Shown here: piece by piece, positions 1-8,957 of the stretch | Position numbering within the stretch: the stretch's first letter is position 1 | Layout of the letters: every line of letters begins with the position of its first letter | From: CAXMQZ01 sp963707075 | Lineage (GTDB): Bacteria > Acidobacteriota > Thermoanaerobaculia > Multivoradales > JAHEKO01 | Direction of reading: 5' to 3' | Length of the DNA: 64,000 nt | Assembly: GCA_963707075.1 (NCBI GenBank) | Contig: CAVPOX010000002.1 | Span: 1-64,000, forward strand | The notes under the pieces: generated by a model | What the model was told of the DNA's origin: nothing | Databases searched by the model: none | Seen by the model: only the letters and a program-made list of their open reading frames with translations | Position numbers and translations under genes: made by a program

Positions 1-617
1 CTTCGGCCTGGATCTGATCGATCGGGCCCAGGAGGTAACGCGCGATATCGACCGAGTGACTGCCGTTGTCGATCAACACGCCACCGCCCGACAACAGAGG
101 ATCCGCGTTCCAGCGGTTCTTCATGTCGACCTTGCTGCAGAAGGCATTCTCGAACTGGATGATCTCCCCGAGGATCCCGGACTCGACAATGCCCTTCGCC
201 TTGATGACCTCGTCCACGTAGCGGAACTTGGACGCCATCATGAGAACCAGATCCTTCGACTTCGCCTTCTCCACCATCCCGGCGGCGATGGAGGCCTTGA
301 CAGCCAGAGGCTTCTCACAGAGAACGTGAATTCCCTGGTCCATGAAGGCGCCCGCTATCTCTCCATGGGTGCTCGGTGGTGTGCAGATCACCACCGCATC
401 GATCGGCTCACGCTCGAGAATCTTTTCGTGGCTCGTGTAGTGCCGGCAGTGGTACTGCTCAGCCACACTGCGAGCTGCAGTCTCACGCACATCCGCCACT
501 GCGACCAGCTCGCAGTCTGCTAGCTGCTCCAGGGCCTGGAGGTGAGTCTGCGAAATCCTGCCACAGCCGATAAGCCCGAAACGGACTCGGTCACCGTGAG
601 TTGCTGTCCAATGCCAT
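1..617 (-). CDS. Gfo/Idh/MocA-family dehydrogenase, N-terminal part, frameshifted
   Basis: An NAD(P)-dependent oxidoreductase of the Gfo/Idh/MocA type, usually acting on sugars or nucleotide sugars. The C-terminus lies outside the window. After bridging one shift the protein shows the Rossmann start RFGLIGCGRIS, then VVICTPPSTHGE and the catalytic-lysine motif CEKPLA, and GGGVLIDNGSHSVD near the window edge. The start is the ATG at 617, eight bases after GGAGG. That frame stops after eight codons (TGA at about 594-592), while the conserved frame resumes at once if one base near 593 is ignored. The conserved frame has no usable start of its own. The start lies three bases past the stop of the DegT-type aminotransferase, so the two are one operon, which suits synthesis of an amino sugar for a surface polysaccharide. 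I favour a sequence error over a dead gene. Confidence 0.8.
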
Positions 618-619
618 TC

Positions 620-1869
620 CTACACCTCCAACTCAGCAGCGACTTCCTTGATGGCGTTGGCGATGAAATCCACGTGTTCGTCGGTATAGAACTCGTTCCA
701 GGGCAGGACCACCACGTGAGCCAACGCGTCGTAGGTTCCAGGGAACTCCTTGGCGGGATACGGTTGAGGTACCGCTCCCCTCCGCTCTGCGAAACGGGAA
801 CTGGCTCTTGCCGAAGGTCACCGCTTCGCTGAAAACCTGACACTCGAATGCGGGCTTCTGAATGTAGCGCGGCGCATTGAAGATTCCACGTTCCTTGAGC
901 AAGCCAGAGAAACGATCGACGCCACCCTCGATCACCTTGTCATCGATCCTGAGGCAGTACTTCCAGTAGGTGTGCTTCGAATCGTCAGTCACTTTCGGGC
1001 TCTCTACTCCGGGAACACCGTCAATCAACTCCCGCAGGCGATCTGCCGTGCGCACACGACGATCGACGACCGAGTCGAGCTTGCGGAACTGCGCCAGCGC
1101 AACAGCGCCCTGCAGCTCGGTCATCCGATAGTTGGGGGCAAGGAAGTAATGATCCGGTTTGGGATCTCCATATCCCCAGGCTTTGTCGATGAACAGCTTC
1201 ATCCGACGAGCGTACTGCTCACCACGGCTGACGACGATGCCGCCTTCACCGGACGTCATGTGCTTGCCCTGTTGCAGGCTGAAACAGCCGATGTCGCCGA
1301 TGGTTCCGACGAGGCGTCCCTTGTACTCGGTCAGGTAGGCCTGGGCCGCATCTTCGATGACGGGCAGTCCATGTCGATCCGCCAGCTCCAGTATCGGATC
1401 CATATCGCAGGGATTACCGAACAGATGGGTCACGATAATCGCCTTGGTTCGATCGGTGATCTTGGGCGCAATCGTCTCCGCCGTGACGTTGTAGGTCTCG
1501 GGATCGACGTCGACAAAGACCGGAACCGCGGTCTGGTAGACAATCGGCACCAGCGCTCCCATGTCCGTGATCGAGGTGGTGATGATCTCGTCACCGGGTT
1601 CGGGATCGACTGCTGCCACCGCTACATGAATCGCCGCTGTTCCCGAGGTTGTCGTCCGACAGAAGGCGGCACCCCAGCGCTCGGCGAACTCGGACTCCAA
1701 TTCCTTGACGACGGTTCCCTTGGTGCAGTTCAGCGTGCCTGAGCGGATCGACTCGCTCGAGGAGCTCGAGCTCTTCGTTTCCGAGGTCTCTACCCGTGTG
1801 ATCTCCATCGCTGGGAAGGTCGATCTTGGCAACCGCTTTCTCAGGCACCTCGACTCCGCTACCTTTCAT
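620..1869 (-). CDS. DegT/DnrJ/EryC1/StrS-type PLP aminotransferase, two frameshifts
   Basis: A PLP enzyme that transaminates keto-sugar nucleotides. The bridged protein is about 415 residues, normal for the family. It shows TTSGTAAIHVA, the cofactor-binding run VIEDAAQAY, and the Schiff-base lysine in QQGKHMTSGEGG at about residue 200. The ATG at 1869 follows GGAGG by six bases. Two extra bases break it: one near 1749, between LELLERV and IRSGTLNC, and one near 791, between KSQFPF and AERRGAVP. After the second bridge the tail reads through WNEFYTDEHVDFIANAIKEV to a TAG at 620. The total of 1250 bases becomes an exact 416 codons when both extra bases are removed, which supports indel errors. 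It lies upstream of the Gfo/Idh/MocA gene in the same operon. The sugar substrate cannot be told from the sequence. Confidence 0.85.
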
Positions 1870-1968
1870 CACATACCTCCACTGTTCCTTGAGACTACGA
1901 GTTCTCCCCCAGGGGGAAACTATCTCATGAACTTCCGGCTACAGGAATTCGGTTTTGGCTATTTCCGA

Positions 1969-2535
1969 CTACACCCGCTCGAGATAACTGCCGTCTTCAG
2001 TCGAGACACGGACGCGATCTCCCGTCTTGACAAAGAGCGGCACCTGCACTCGCATCCCGGTCTCCAGCGTGGCATCTTTCGTAGCTCCGGTGGCGGTGTT
2101 GCCCCGGTCGGCATCGTCGATGGTCTCGGTCACCTCGAAGTCCATCTTCTGCGGCAGTTGTACGCCGATCGCCTTGCCCTCGTACATGGTGACCTGCACC
2201 TCGGTGCTTTCGACGAGAAAGTTGGAACCAAATCCGATCAGATCGGACGAGATCGGGATCTGGTCGTAGCTCTCGAGCTCCATGAAGATGAAGTCTTCAC
2301 CCTGTTGATACAGGAACTGCATCGGCTGCGTGGTGACATCGGCGACCTCCATCTTGGTTCCAGCTCTGACCGTGTGGTCGATGACCTTGCCGGTGACAAT
2401 GCCCTTCAACTTGAACCGCACAAAGGCGCCGCCCTTGCCGGGCTTGTGATGGGCCCTTTCCAACACGGTATAAAGCTCCCCGTCCAGCAGTAGCTTCGTT
2501 CCTGGACGGCACTGATTTGCATCGATTGATCCCAT
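1969..2535 (-). CDS. efp: Translation elongation factor P
   Basis: EF-P binds between the P and E sites of the ribosome and relieves stalling at polyproline stretches. The 188-residue length matches the family. The N-terminal KOW-like domain has the loop HHKPGKGGAFVR with lysine at residue 34, the site modified in many bacteria. The central and C-terminal OB domains follow, with the family run VTGKVIDHTVRAG and the ending VSTEDGSYLERV. The ATG at 2535 was chosen because GAGGAG precedes it by about seven bases; an upstream in-frame start would add 20 unrelated residues. No modification enzyme gene (epmA/epmB or similar) is in the window. It stands apart from the aminotransferase gene downstream by about 100 bases. 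Confidence 0.96.
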   Translation of the reverse strand: MGSIDANQCRPGTKLLLDGELYTVLERAHHKPGKGGAFVRFKLKGIVTGKVIDHTVRAGTKMEVADVTTQPMQFLYQQGEDFIFMELESYDQIPISSDLIGFGSNFLVESTEVQVTMYEGKAIGVQLPQKMDFEVTETIDDADRGNTATGATKDATLETGMRVQVPLFVKTGDRVRVSTEDGSYLERV

Positions 2536-2802
2536 TTCTAGCTCCTCGATTTTACCCCTCCAGGCTATTCTCGCTGACAGCCTGAGTACCTGCAAGGTAG
2601 AGACAGCCCTCGGACGACTCCCACCAAAGTCGCGAACCGCGACCCAGGAAAGCGGCTCGGGGTACCCCTCCTCGAACTCCTGAATCTGAGCACTGCCGAA
2701 GACGCCCCCCGGCGTTAGCGCGATGAACTTGCGAAACCTACTTGCCTCGCCAATTCAGCAATCGAGCGCTCTCCAACCGACCGATCTTTGCTGCCTGGCC
2801 AG
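2536..2802. other. Intergenic gap between efp and the membrane-protein operon
   Basis: This gap of about 270 bases separates efp from the stop of the upstream operon. On the minus strand a reading frame continues open upstream of efp without a convincing start or family signature. It may be chance or a decayed end of another gene. I see no clear terminator with a U-run and no tRNA. Confidence 0.4.
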
Positions 2803-3636
2803 CTAGATCGTCACCCCCATCGGCTTCCGCAAGGCAAAGGCGAAGACGATGGTCAGGATGAAGAAGATCCACATCCAGCGGGGCATGAGAAGGACTTCGG
2901 GGTCTTCCGGGTAGGCGACGCTGATGGAGCGAATCGGGTCGCTCTTCGCGAAGGGTTTCTCGACGGGATAGAGGAACTGATCGGCCATGGAGGTGACCCG
3001 CATCGGAGATCGGCGCACGGTCTCCTCGGTGACTCGCACGCTCTTGGCAAAGGTCTCGCCCCCTGTCTTGACCTGGAGCTCGTAGTCGCCGGGTTCGGTG
3101 GCTGCCAGCCGCCATACCATCTCTCCCTTCGAGGGTATCCAGACTCCAGGCGAGTCCAGCTCCAAGCCGGCAGGAACCTCCAGCTCCCAGGCAGGCTTGT
3201 CGTCGAGCAGGAACTCTGTATCTCCGCCGTCGGGACGCTGCATCTCGACCTTCAGCAAGACCGGCTCACCGACTTCCAGACCGCTGTAGCCGTAGTAGGG
3301 CTGCAGGTGAGCCATGATCAGGATCACGGGCGGCAGGATGAAGAGCAGCGGGAATAGCTGCAGTCGCAAATAGGACAGGTTGTGCCGCAGGATGTCGAAC
3401 TGCGAGCGCATGATGGCGCCCAGGTCGTCGTTGAAAAGCCGAATCTCGAACAGAGCCGCATGGATCTTCCGCTTGACGCCCTCGATGCGCTCCTGGTTCG
3501 AGACCTTCTTGAAAATCAGAAGAATACCGACACTCACCACGGCTGAGATCAGAACCAGTCCCAACATGGGCCAGTTGCGAAACGGCAGCATGATGGCTCC
3601 GAAGATAGAACCGAGGATGGTGTTGAGGATTTGCAT
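2803..3636 (-). CDS. Three-TM membrane protein resembling EMC3/Oxa1-type insertases
   Basis: A membrane protein of about 277 residues without an assigned function. A first membrane segment (about residues 15-40, WPMLGLVLISAVVSVGILLI) is followed by a basic, helical cytoplasmic stretch (about 42-90, with KRKIHAALFEIRLFNDD). A second segment follows (about 92-115, LFPLLFILPPVILIMAHL), then an extracytoplasmic beta-rich domain (about 125-245) and a last TM helix near the end (WMWIFFILTIVFAFAL). The TM - charged helix - hydrophobic TM order, with an N-terminal amphipathic start, resembles the EMC3/TMCO1/DUF106 branch of the Oxa1 superfamily; this is a resemblance by eye only. The ATG at 3636 follows GAGG; the longer frame adds 15 residues lacking features. 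It is the last gene of an operon with two AP-superfamily proteins and a small RHH-like protein, so a role in their membrane placement is possible. Confidence 0.6.
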   Translation of the reverse strand: MQILNTILGSIFGAIMLPFRNWPMLGLVLISAVVSVGILLIFKKVSNQERIEGVKRKIHAALFEIRLFNDDLGAIMRSQFDILRHNLSYLRLQLFPLLFILPPVILIMAHLQPYYGYSGLEVGEPVLLKVEMQRPDGGDTEFLLDDKPAWELEVPAGLELDSPGVWIPSKGEMVWRLAATEPGDYELQVKTGGETFAKSVRVTEETVRRSPMRVTSMADQFLYPVEKPFAKSDPIRSISVAYPEDPEVLLMPRWMWIFFILTIVFAFALRKPMGVTI

Positions 3637-3719
3637 GGTGCCTCGATACAGAGTGTCGCCGGTCGATACGCCAGCCGGCACATAGGCCGGCTGCCACCTG
3701 GTCCGGAATGACCGATCAG

Positions 3720-3914
3720 CTATGAGATATAGCCGAGTCCTCGCAGTCGCTTCTTGATTTCTTCTTCGGAATCAGCGCCCTCTAGCTTGGCCAACTCCTT
3801 CTCCAACGCGTGGGTAATGAACTCCTCAGGTGAAGAGTAGCCGGCGATGTCCGCGTACTTCTTGACCTTCGCCACCAACTCCGGATCCAGCTTGATCTTT
3901 GCTCCACCAAACAT
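3720..3914 (-). CDS. 65-aa ribbon-helix-helix-like protein
   Basis: A small acidic/basic protein: a short strand-like start (GGAKIKLDPELVAKVKKYAD) leads into a helix-turn-helix pattern (AGYSSPEEFITHALEKEL), typical of CopG/Arc-like ribbon-helix-helix folds. The C-terminus ends in KKRLRGLGYIS; an LRxLGY ending is frequent on periplasmic sulfatase and TPR proteins in some Acidobacteriota, by my recollection. The ATG at 3914 follows GAGGAGGA by about six bases; an ATG 18 bases upstream would add six residues and lacks a site. It sits 14 bases after the stop of the second phosphatase-like gene, so the two are cotranscribed. It could be a DNA-binding autoregulator or a small partner protein of the operon; the sequence does not decide. 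Confidence 0.7.
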   Translation of the reverse strand: MFGGAKIKLDPELVAKVKKYADIAGYSSPEEFITHALEKELAKLEGADSEEEIKKRLRGLGYIS

Positions 3915-3928
3915 TGGATGTCCTCCTC

Positions 3929-5935
3929 TCAACTCTCTTCGCGAACCGGGAACCCTTGAGTGATGCCAAACTCGGCCAACACCGACGCCCCGAGGTCCTT
4001 GAGGCTGGCGGCTGGCCGCTCGAGTGGCTCGCTACTCAACAGAATCCCGGGCACCGCTTCATGGTCCATGCAGTGGTCACCACTCCACTCTTCCATATTG
4101 TCGGTCATGACCTCCGGGGGAAACTCTCCCAGGGCGGATTCGTTGGAGCCCCGCACGCCCTTGGCATAGCCCACCTGGATGTCGGGGCCGATGTCCAGAT
4201 AACCGCGGTCCTTGTATGTCTCCTCGGAGATGTAGACCTTCGTGATGGCCGGTTCCCCGGTTTCCGGGTCGACCGTGGCCAACAGTTTCTCTTTCAGTTC
4301 CTGCATCAGGGCTTCGCGGTCACCGGGATCGACAATGCCGTTCTTTTCTCGGCCGCGAAGATTGATGTACAGCCCGTTGAGCCCCATCGCATAGGCACGG
4401 GTCTTGGACCAATCGACATTCAGGTAGTAACCCGGGTCGTCCTGACGATCCGGGTCCTTGAACACCACATAGCCATTCTCTTTCAGCCACGTATTGAGAT
4501 GAAAGGCCCGTCGCCAGCTGGTGAACCCGTGGTCGGACATCACGATCAGCTTCGTTCCCGCTGGCATGTTCTCCAGGGTATAGCCGACGATCCGATCGAG
4601 CTCTTCGTAGATTTCCGGGATCACCGCAGCGTACTTCTCGTCGATCTCCGCGTTGTAGGCAGGATGATCGGGATCCATCGATTTCATCAGCATGTGCGAG
4701 GTCTGGTCGAGATTGCCAAAGTAGTAAAAGAGAAAGCCTTTCTCGAACTGGCTCAGCACATACTTGTACTGTTCGACAAACTGATCGCCGGTGAGCCTGG
4801 CTTGCCCGAGAAACTCGTCAAAGGAGAAGATCTCGCCGCTCAGAGCCTTGGTATCCTCCGGCATCTCCTGGGTGTAGAAAAGACCGGTAGCCTCGGCCAG
4901 GTCGGCCGCATAGTCAGCGGGCGTCGAAATGGGCATGGCCGGATGGGCTGGATCCATATTGAGAGGCGTGGCATAGAGCTCCAGCTCCGGATGCGTCTGC
5001 TTGAGGTAGAAGCGCACGATCCCAGGAAGCTCGGTCGGCATCATGAAGGTGGTGAGAATCACCTTGCACAGACCGGTAGTCTCCAGCGGAAAGGCGAAGG
5101 GCACCCAGTCGCTCCACTCCCCTTCTTCGAGGACCAGCTCGTGCTCACCGATCTCGATCATGGCAACGCGTTCGTCCTTGTCGACATAGACGTTGAAAGG
5201 CATCTCGGTCTTCTGGCGCTTCTGCAGGTAGGGGGTCTCCGGCCCGACCAGGGAAGCCTCGATCATGCCTTCGTAGGGATACACCTCGTAGACATCTCCG
5301 CCACTGATGTCCTCGCCCTGGAAGGCGAACAGTTCCGAGGTGAAAAAGGAGAACGTGCCCGAGGTGCCGTGCAAGTCGGGGGTTCCCATCCCACTCAACT
5401 CGTACGTCGCAGTGCCGGAGGGGGGAAAATTGGCCGGCATGCGGACAATCGTCGCCTGCACACCGTTCTCCTCCAACACCTGCCAGAACGGGGTTCCGCG
5501 GCGCAGCAGCTCGATCTCACCGCCCAGCGGAATCTGGCACTCGCCGATCTTGATGCTCTTTTCCGCGCCTTCGGTACGGCTGGTGGACAGGTAGGGCAGC
5601 ATGGAGTCCTGATCCCGGTGGACGAAGTCGAAGATGCCATGCCCTCCGGAATCCATCCCCGTGATGAAGTTGGACCAGGCAACCGGACTCTGTGGAGGAA
5701 CTGCCGTTTCGAGAGGTGCAAAGCCACCAGATTCCGCCAACCGACTGAAGTTCGGCATCCGGCCCTGCGCCATCATCTCCTGGGTCAGCCCATAGTCCAT
5801 GCCGTCGAAGCCCAGCAGAATCACCTTCTCGCCCGTATCGCCACTTGCCGCCTTACCGCCGCATGACCAAAGCGACACCGCCACTACACCGATGATCGAA
5901 AATGCGAGAAGAGCCTTTGCTGCAGGTCTATTCAT
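3929..5935 (-). CDS. Alkaline-phosphatase-superfamily protein (second of a tandem pair)
   Basis: About 668 residues. An N-terminal signal/lipoprotein-like segment (LLAFSIIGVVAVSLWSCGG, with Cys after a hydrophobic run) suggests export and lipid anchoring. The alkaline phosphatase/phosphodiesterase fold is visible from the metal site LLGFDGMDYG, the nucleophile region QSPVAWSNFITG, the second metal motif MSDHGFTSWRR and the last one WSGDHCMDHEAVPGILL. The known families (NPP, phosphoglycerate mutase-like, type I phosphodiesterases) hydrolyse or transfer phospho- or sulfo-esters; the substrate here is unknown. The ATG at 5935 overlaps the stop of the upstream paralogue by eight bases (5928-5935) and follows GGAGGGG, so translation is coupled. 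The paralogue shares every motif, pointing to a tandem duplication. In the last metal motif the paralogue has GDHGVD and this copy GDHCMD. Confidence 0.85.
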   Translation of the reverse strand: MNRPAAKALLAFSIIGVVAVSLWSCGGKAASGDTGEKVILLGFDGMDYGLTQEMMAQGRMPNFSRLAESGGFAPLETAVPPQSPVAWSNFITGMDSGGHGIFDFVHRDQDSMLPYLSTSRTEGAEKSIKIGECQIPLGGEIELLRRGTPFWQVLEENGVQATIVRMPANFPPSGTATYELSGMGTPDLHGTSGTFSFFTSELFAFQGEDISGGDVYEVYPYEGMIEASLVGPETPYLQKRQKTEMPFNVYVDKDERVAMIEIGEHELVLEEGEWSDWVPFAFPLETTGLCKVILTTFMMPTELPGIVRFYLKQTHPELELYATPLNMDPAHPAMPISTPADYAADLAEATGLFYTQEMPEDTKALSGEIFSFDEFLGQARLTGDQFVEQYKYVLSQFEKGFLFYYFGNLDQTSHMLMKSMDPDHPAYNAEIDEKYAAVIPEIYEELDRIVGYTLENMPAGTKLIVMSDHGFTSWRRAFHLNTWLKENGYVVFKDPDRQDDPGYYLNVDWSKTRAYAMGLNGLYINLRGREKNGIVDPGDREALMQELKEKLLATVDPETGEPAITKVYISEETYKDRGYLDIGPDIQVGYAKGVRGSNESALGEFPPEVMTDNMEEWSGDHCMDHEAVPGILLSSEPLERPAASLKDLGASVLAEFGITQGFPVREES

Positions 5936-8126
5936 CGATCCCCTCCGACGGTAACGCCGCGAGCTTGCCACCTTCCAGAGTCGCATCGGAGAAAAGTGGC
6001 TTGCCTTCCATATGCGGCGGCACCTGCATGCCGAACAACCGCATCGCCGTGGGCGCGATGTCCATCAAGGCAGGATCCTCGTCATCGATCTTGTGGGTGC
6101 AGAACAGGACGCCGGGGACAATCCTCGGGTCCACACCGTGATCGCCACTCCAAGCCTTGATGTTGTCCTCGAAGACCGGGCCCGAGATCATCCCGGTGGC
6201 GCAGTCCCAGGAGACGCGATAGCCATGGTTGTAGCCCACCAGGAAGTCGGGAGCATTCCCGACATAGGGGCCCTGATAGAGCTTGTGGGTGTCGAAGAGC
6301 TCGTTGATGCCGATCTCGTTCTTTTCCTCGTCGCGCAGGCCGCTGATCTTCTCGATGAGCTCCGCCTTCAAGGCTTCCGCCTCCTCGCCCGGTTTGACGA
6401 TTCCCTGGCCCTCGCGGCCCTCCATGTTGATGAACATGCCGGTCAAGCCCAGCGCGTAGGCCCTGGTCTGCGACCAATCGACGTCGGTGAGCCACTCGGA
6501 GGAACCGTCTTTGCCCTCCTTCAGCTTCAGGTAGCCATTCTGGAGCAGCCAGGCGTTGAGATTGACACCGCGGCGGAACGACGTAAAACCGTGATCGGAG
6601 AGCACCATCATGACGTCGCCCTTGCGCAAGCGCTTCATGACCCGACCGACCATGGCGTCGTTGTGCTTGTAGAGCTCCTCGATGGCATGCTTGTGCTCGG
6701 CGTTCTCCTTGCCCTTGGCCGCAGGATGTCCTTCTTCCAGATACCGCCAGAACATGTGCTGGATGCGATCCGTGCCATCCCAAACACAGACGAGAGACCC
6801 CTTCTTCAGCTTCTGCATGGCCGCGAAAAACATCGCTTCACGCTCGGCATCGATGTCGTAGGTCTGCTGCAGAAAGGTCGCGTCGTCGGTGATCTCTTCA
6901 TTGAGCGCCCAGGTGTCCTCAGCCAGACCCAGCGTCGAGAAGGGACCGATCTTCTTGGAGAGATACGTCGAGTAGTAGGACGGATGGGAGACCGGCATCG
7001 CGGGATTCTCAGGGTCCAGACTGATGGGGGTGATGTAGAGCGAGGTGTGCTCTTCCATCTCGGTGATCATCATCCGGCAGATCCCGGACACCTTGACGCC
7101 GGGAGCCGCTTTGAAAGTCAGGGTGACCCAATCGCTCAGCTTGTGGCGTTCGAGCTCGGTCGCCTCGCCGTCGATGGTGACCGTCGCCTTCCGTGCCTCG
7201 CGATCGAGCTCGAGGGTCATCGGCAGCTCCAATGCCGGCTCGCCTTCCAGCAGGCTATTCTCGGGGCCTTCGATCTTGGTTTCGAACCGACCGTTGCTTC
7301 CCTCCAGGGGAATGCGGACGCCCCCTTCCTTGAACTTCTCATCCGAGGGACGGGTGGTGAACAACAGGAAGGTGCCCTGTGTTCCGAGCAGATCAGGCGT
7401 ACACATGGCGCTCAGCTGGGCACCGTAGAACTTGTCAGGGGGGAAGGTAATGGGTACCCGGAGGACCGTGCTCCAGATGTAGTTCTCTCCCAGCAGTGTC
7501 CAGAACGGCTTCGACTTGCGCAGTAGCCTCAGATCCGGCTTGCCGAGGGGAATCCTGTACTTGCCCAGCTTGATGAAGCGATCGACCCCACCGATATGCG
7601 CCGACGAGAGCATCGGCAAGTAGGTCCGGCGGTCACGATCCAGGAAGTCGAAGATGTTGTGCTTGGAAGGGTGGGTGCCCGTGCTGAAAGAAGACCATGC
7701 CACCGGGGAAACCGACGGAAACGTCGTTCGCAACTTCGAGTAGGTGCCCTGCTTGGAGAGCTTTTCGAAGTTGGGGAGCTTGCCTTCCTTCATGAAGCGA
7801 TCCGTCAGCCGGGGATCCTGGCCATCCAGCCCCACCACGATCAGGCGCTTGATATTGGGCTTGGGCTTCTCCTTGCGTCGCAGAGCCCGCCAGAGCTTGC
7901 GCAGTGGCCAGCTGAGAACGGCCAGCAAGGCGATGATCATCGTGGTGAAGACCACCAGGAAGGAGGAGACCAGGGCGATGCCCGCGCCCGGCCCGACGTA
8001 AGCCATGGCAGGCAGAGCGACCATCGTTGCGCTCAGCCAGCACGCGACGACCGCGATGCTCTTGAGGTGCTCTCTGCCGTTCGGCTCGACCCGGAGCCTC
8101 TTGCCCGTCTGCAACTTGACTTTCAT
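5928..8126 (-). CDS. Membrane-anchored alkaline-phosphatase-superfamily protein (first of a tandem pair)
   Basis: About 732 residues and the first gene of a four-gene operon. Two hydrophobic segments lie near the N-terminus (about residues 16-36, and 38-66 with ALVSSFLVVFTTMIIALLAV), then a basic stretch and the catalytic domain. Metal and nucleophile motifs are intact: VVGLDGQDPRLTD, SVSPVAWSSFSTGTHPS, VLSDHGFTSFRRG and WSGDHGVDPRIVPGVLF. It resembles uncharacterised AP-superfamily proteins (COG3379-like) that may act on nucleotide, lipid or glycan phosphates. I chose the ATG at 8126; the open frame continues 35 codons upstream into the promoter region, which argues against the longer form. 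The next gene starts inside its stop. A cysteine-poor, mid-length insertion between the second and third motifs is shared with its paralogue. Confidence 0.85.
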   Translation of the reverse strand: MKVKLQTGKRLRVEPNGREHLKSIAVVACWLSATMVALPAMAYVGPGAGIALVSSFLVVFTTMIIALLAVLSWPLRKLWRALRRKEKPKPNIKRLIVVGLDGQDPRLTDRFMKEGKLPNFEKLSKQGTYSKLRTTFPSVSPVAWSSFSTGTHPSKHNIFDFLDRDRRTYLPMLSSAHIGGVDRFIKLGKYRIPLGKPDLRLLRKSKPFWTLLGENYIWSTVLRVPITFPPDKFYGAQLSAMCTPDLLGTQGTFLLFTTRPSDEKFKEGGVRIPLEGSNGRFETKIEGPENSLLEGEPALELPMTLELDREARKATVTIDGEATELERHKLSDWVTLTFKAAPGVKVSGICRMMITEMEEHTSLYITPISLDPENPAMPVSHPSYYSTYLSKKIGPFSTLGLAEDTWALNEEITDDATFLQQTYDIDAEREAMFFAAMQKLKKGSLVCVWDGTDRIQHMFWRYLEEGHPAAKGKENAEHKHAIEELYKHNDAMVGRVMKRLRKGDVMMVLSDHGFTSFRRGVNLNAWLLQNGYLKLKEGKDGSSEWLTDVDWSQTRAYALGLTGMFINMEGREGQGIVKPGEEAEALKAELIEKISGLRDEEKNEIGINELFDTHKLYQGPYVGNAPDFLVGYNHGYRVSWDCATGMISGPVFEDNIKAWSGDHGVDPRIVPGVLFCTHKIDDEDPALMDIAPTAMRLFGMQVPPHMEGKPLFSDATLEGGKLAALPSEGIDE

Positions 8127-8192
8127 GTGGTTTCTGAAAAAAAAGGAGTCACCCGGCACGCGAACACTGCGGGCACTGCAATGTGGGCTGGT

Positions 8193-8220
8193 ATTATACT
8201 CACGCGAGTTCGCCTTGCAA
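8193..8220 (-). promoter_or_regulatory. Sigma70-type promoter of the phosphatase-superfamily operon
   Basis: On the minus strand a perfect TATAAT (8198-8193) is preceded at 16 bases by TTGCAA (8220-8215). Transcription would begin near 8186 and give a leader of about 60 bases before the ATG at 8126. The same divergent gap also serves the sulfotransferase gene on the plus strand, for which I see no clear promoter. Confidence 0.65.
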
Positions 8221-8311
8221 GCGCAGGGCAAATGCTTGAAGCTGCATACTCTGGAACTCCCAGATCACAGCACCTAGGATTGATCGATCAACTGGCCGGG
8301 AGGCTTGGAAG

Positions 8312-8938
8312 ATGGCAACCACTCTACAACGTATGTACCGACGTTTCCGCTTCGGCGAGCCCCTGGTCGTCGTTTCCGGACTTCCCCGCTCGGGCACCTC
8401 GATGGCCATGAAAATGCTGGACGCAGCAGGGCTTCCGATGGTCGTGGATGGCCTAAGGGAGGCTGACGAAGACAACCCGAAAGGCTACTTCGAGCTCGAG
8501 CGCGTCAAGGATCTGGCCAATGAGACCGATTGGAGTTGGCTCGACAACGCTCGCGGCAAAGCGATCAAGATCATCTCCTACCTGCTGAAGGAATTACCCG
8601 ATACGCATAACTACAAGGTGATATTCATGCGTCGGGACTTGAGCGAGGTGCTGGCGTCGCAAGCCAAGATGCTCGATCGGCGAGGCGAGACCAACGAGAC
8701 CGACGACGAACGGATGATCGAGCTCTACGAAAGCGACCTGTGGAAAGCCAACTACCTGCTGAAGAACAATCCGCGCTTCGAGACCCTGATGATCGACTAC
8801 CGCGAAGTGGTCGGTGACCCATTGAGCCAGGCCAAGCGAATCAGCGAGTTTCTCGGTGGCGGCCATGATGTCGAAAAGATGGCAGGCGCTGTCGATCCCA
8901 AGCTCTATCGCAATCGGGCGGAACAGATCGCCAGCTAG
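8312..8938 (+). CDS. Sulfotransferase-family protein
   Basis: A 208-residue cytoplasmic protein with the P-loop-like 5'-phosphosulfate-binding motif SGLPRSGTSMAMKML near the N-terminus (residues about 22-36) and a 3'-phosphate-binding-like strand and helix VIFMRRDLSEVLASQAKML at about 104-122. Family members transfer sulfate from PAPS to glycans, lipids or small molecules; short versions like this are common in polysaccharide and lipid loci. The ATG at 8312 follows a GGGAGG about 10 bases upstream. It is followed after 19 bases by a methyltransferase on the same strand, suggesting a two-gene unit that decorates a small molecule or lipid. The acceptor cannot be inferred. Confidence 0.85.
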   Translation: MATTLQRMYRRFRFGEPLVVVSGLPRSGTSMAMKMLDAAGLPMVVDGLREADEDNPKGYFELERVKDLANETDWSWLDNARGKAIKIISYLLKELPDTHNYKVIFMRRDLSEVLASQAKMLDRRGETNETDDERMIELYESDLWKANYLLKNNPRFETLMIDYREVVGDPLSQAKRISEFLGGGHDVEKMAGAVDPKLYRNRAEQIAS

Positions 8939-8957
8939 TCGATAAGGAATCCCCGGC

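Noticed and set aside
593..617. Programmed ribosomal frameshift at the start of the Gfo/Idh/MocA gene
   Set aside because: No slippery heptamer or downstream structure is evident, and several unrelated genes in the window have the same type of break.
3899..5866. 655-codon plus-strand open frame opposite the second AP-superfamily gene
   Set aside because: It mirrors the codon structure of the minus-strand gene, has no family motif or ribosome site, and the minus-strand protein has all its catalytic motifs.
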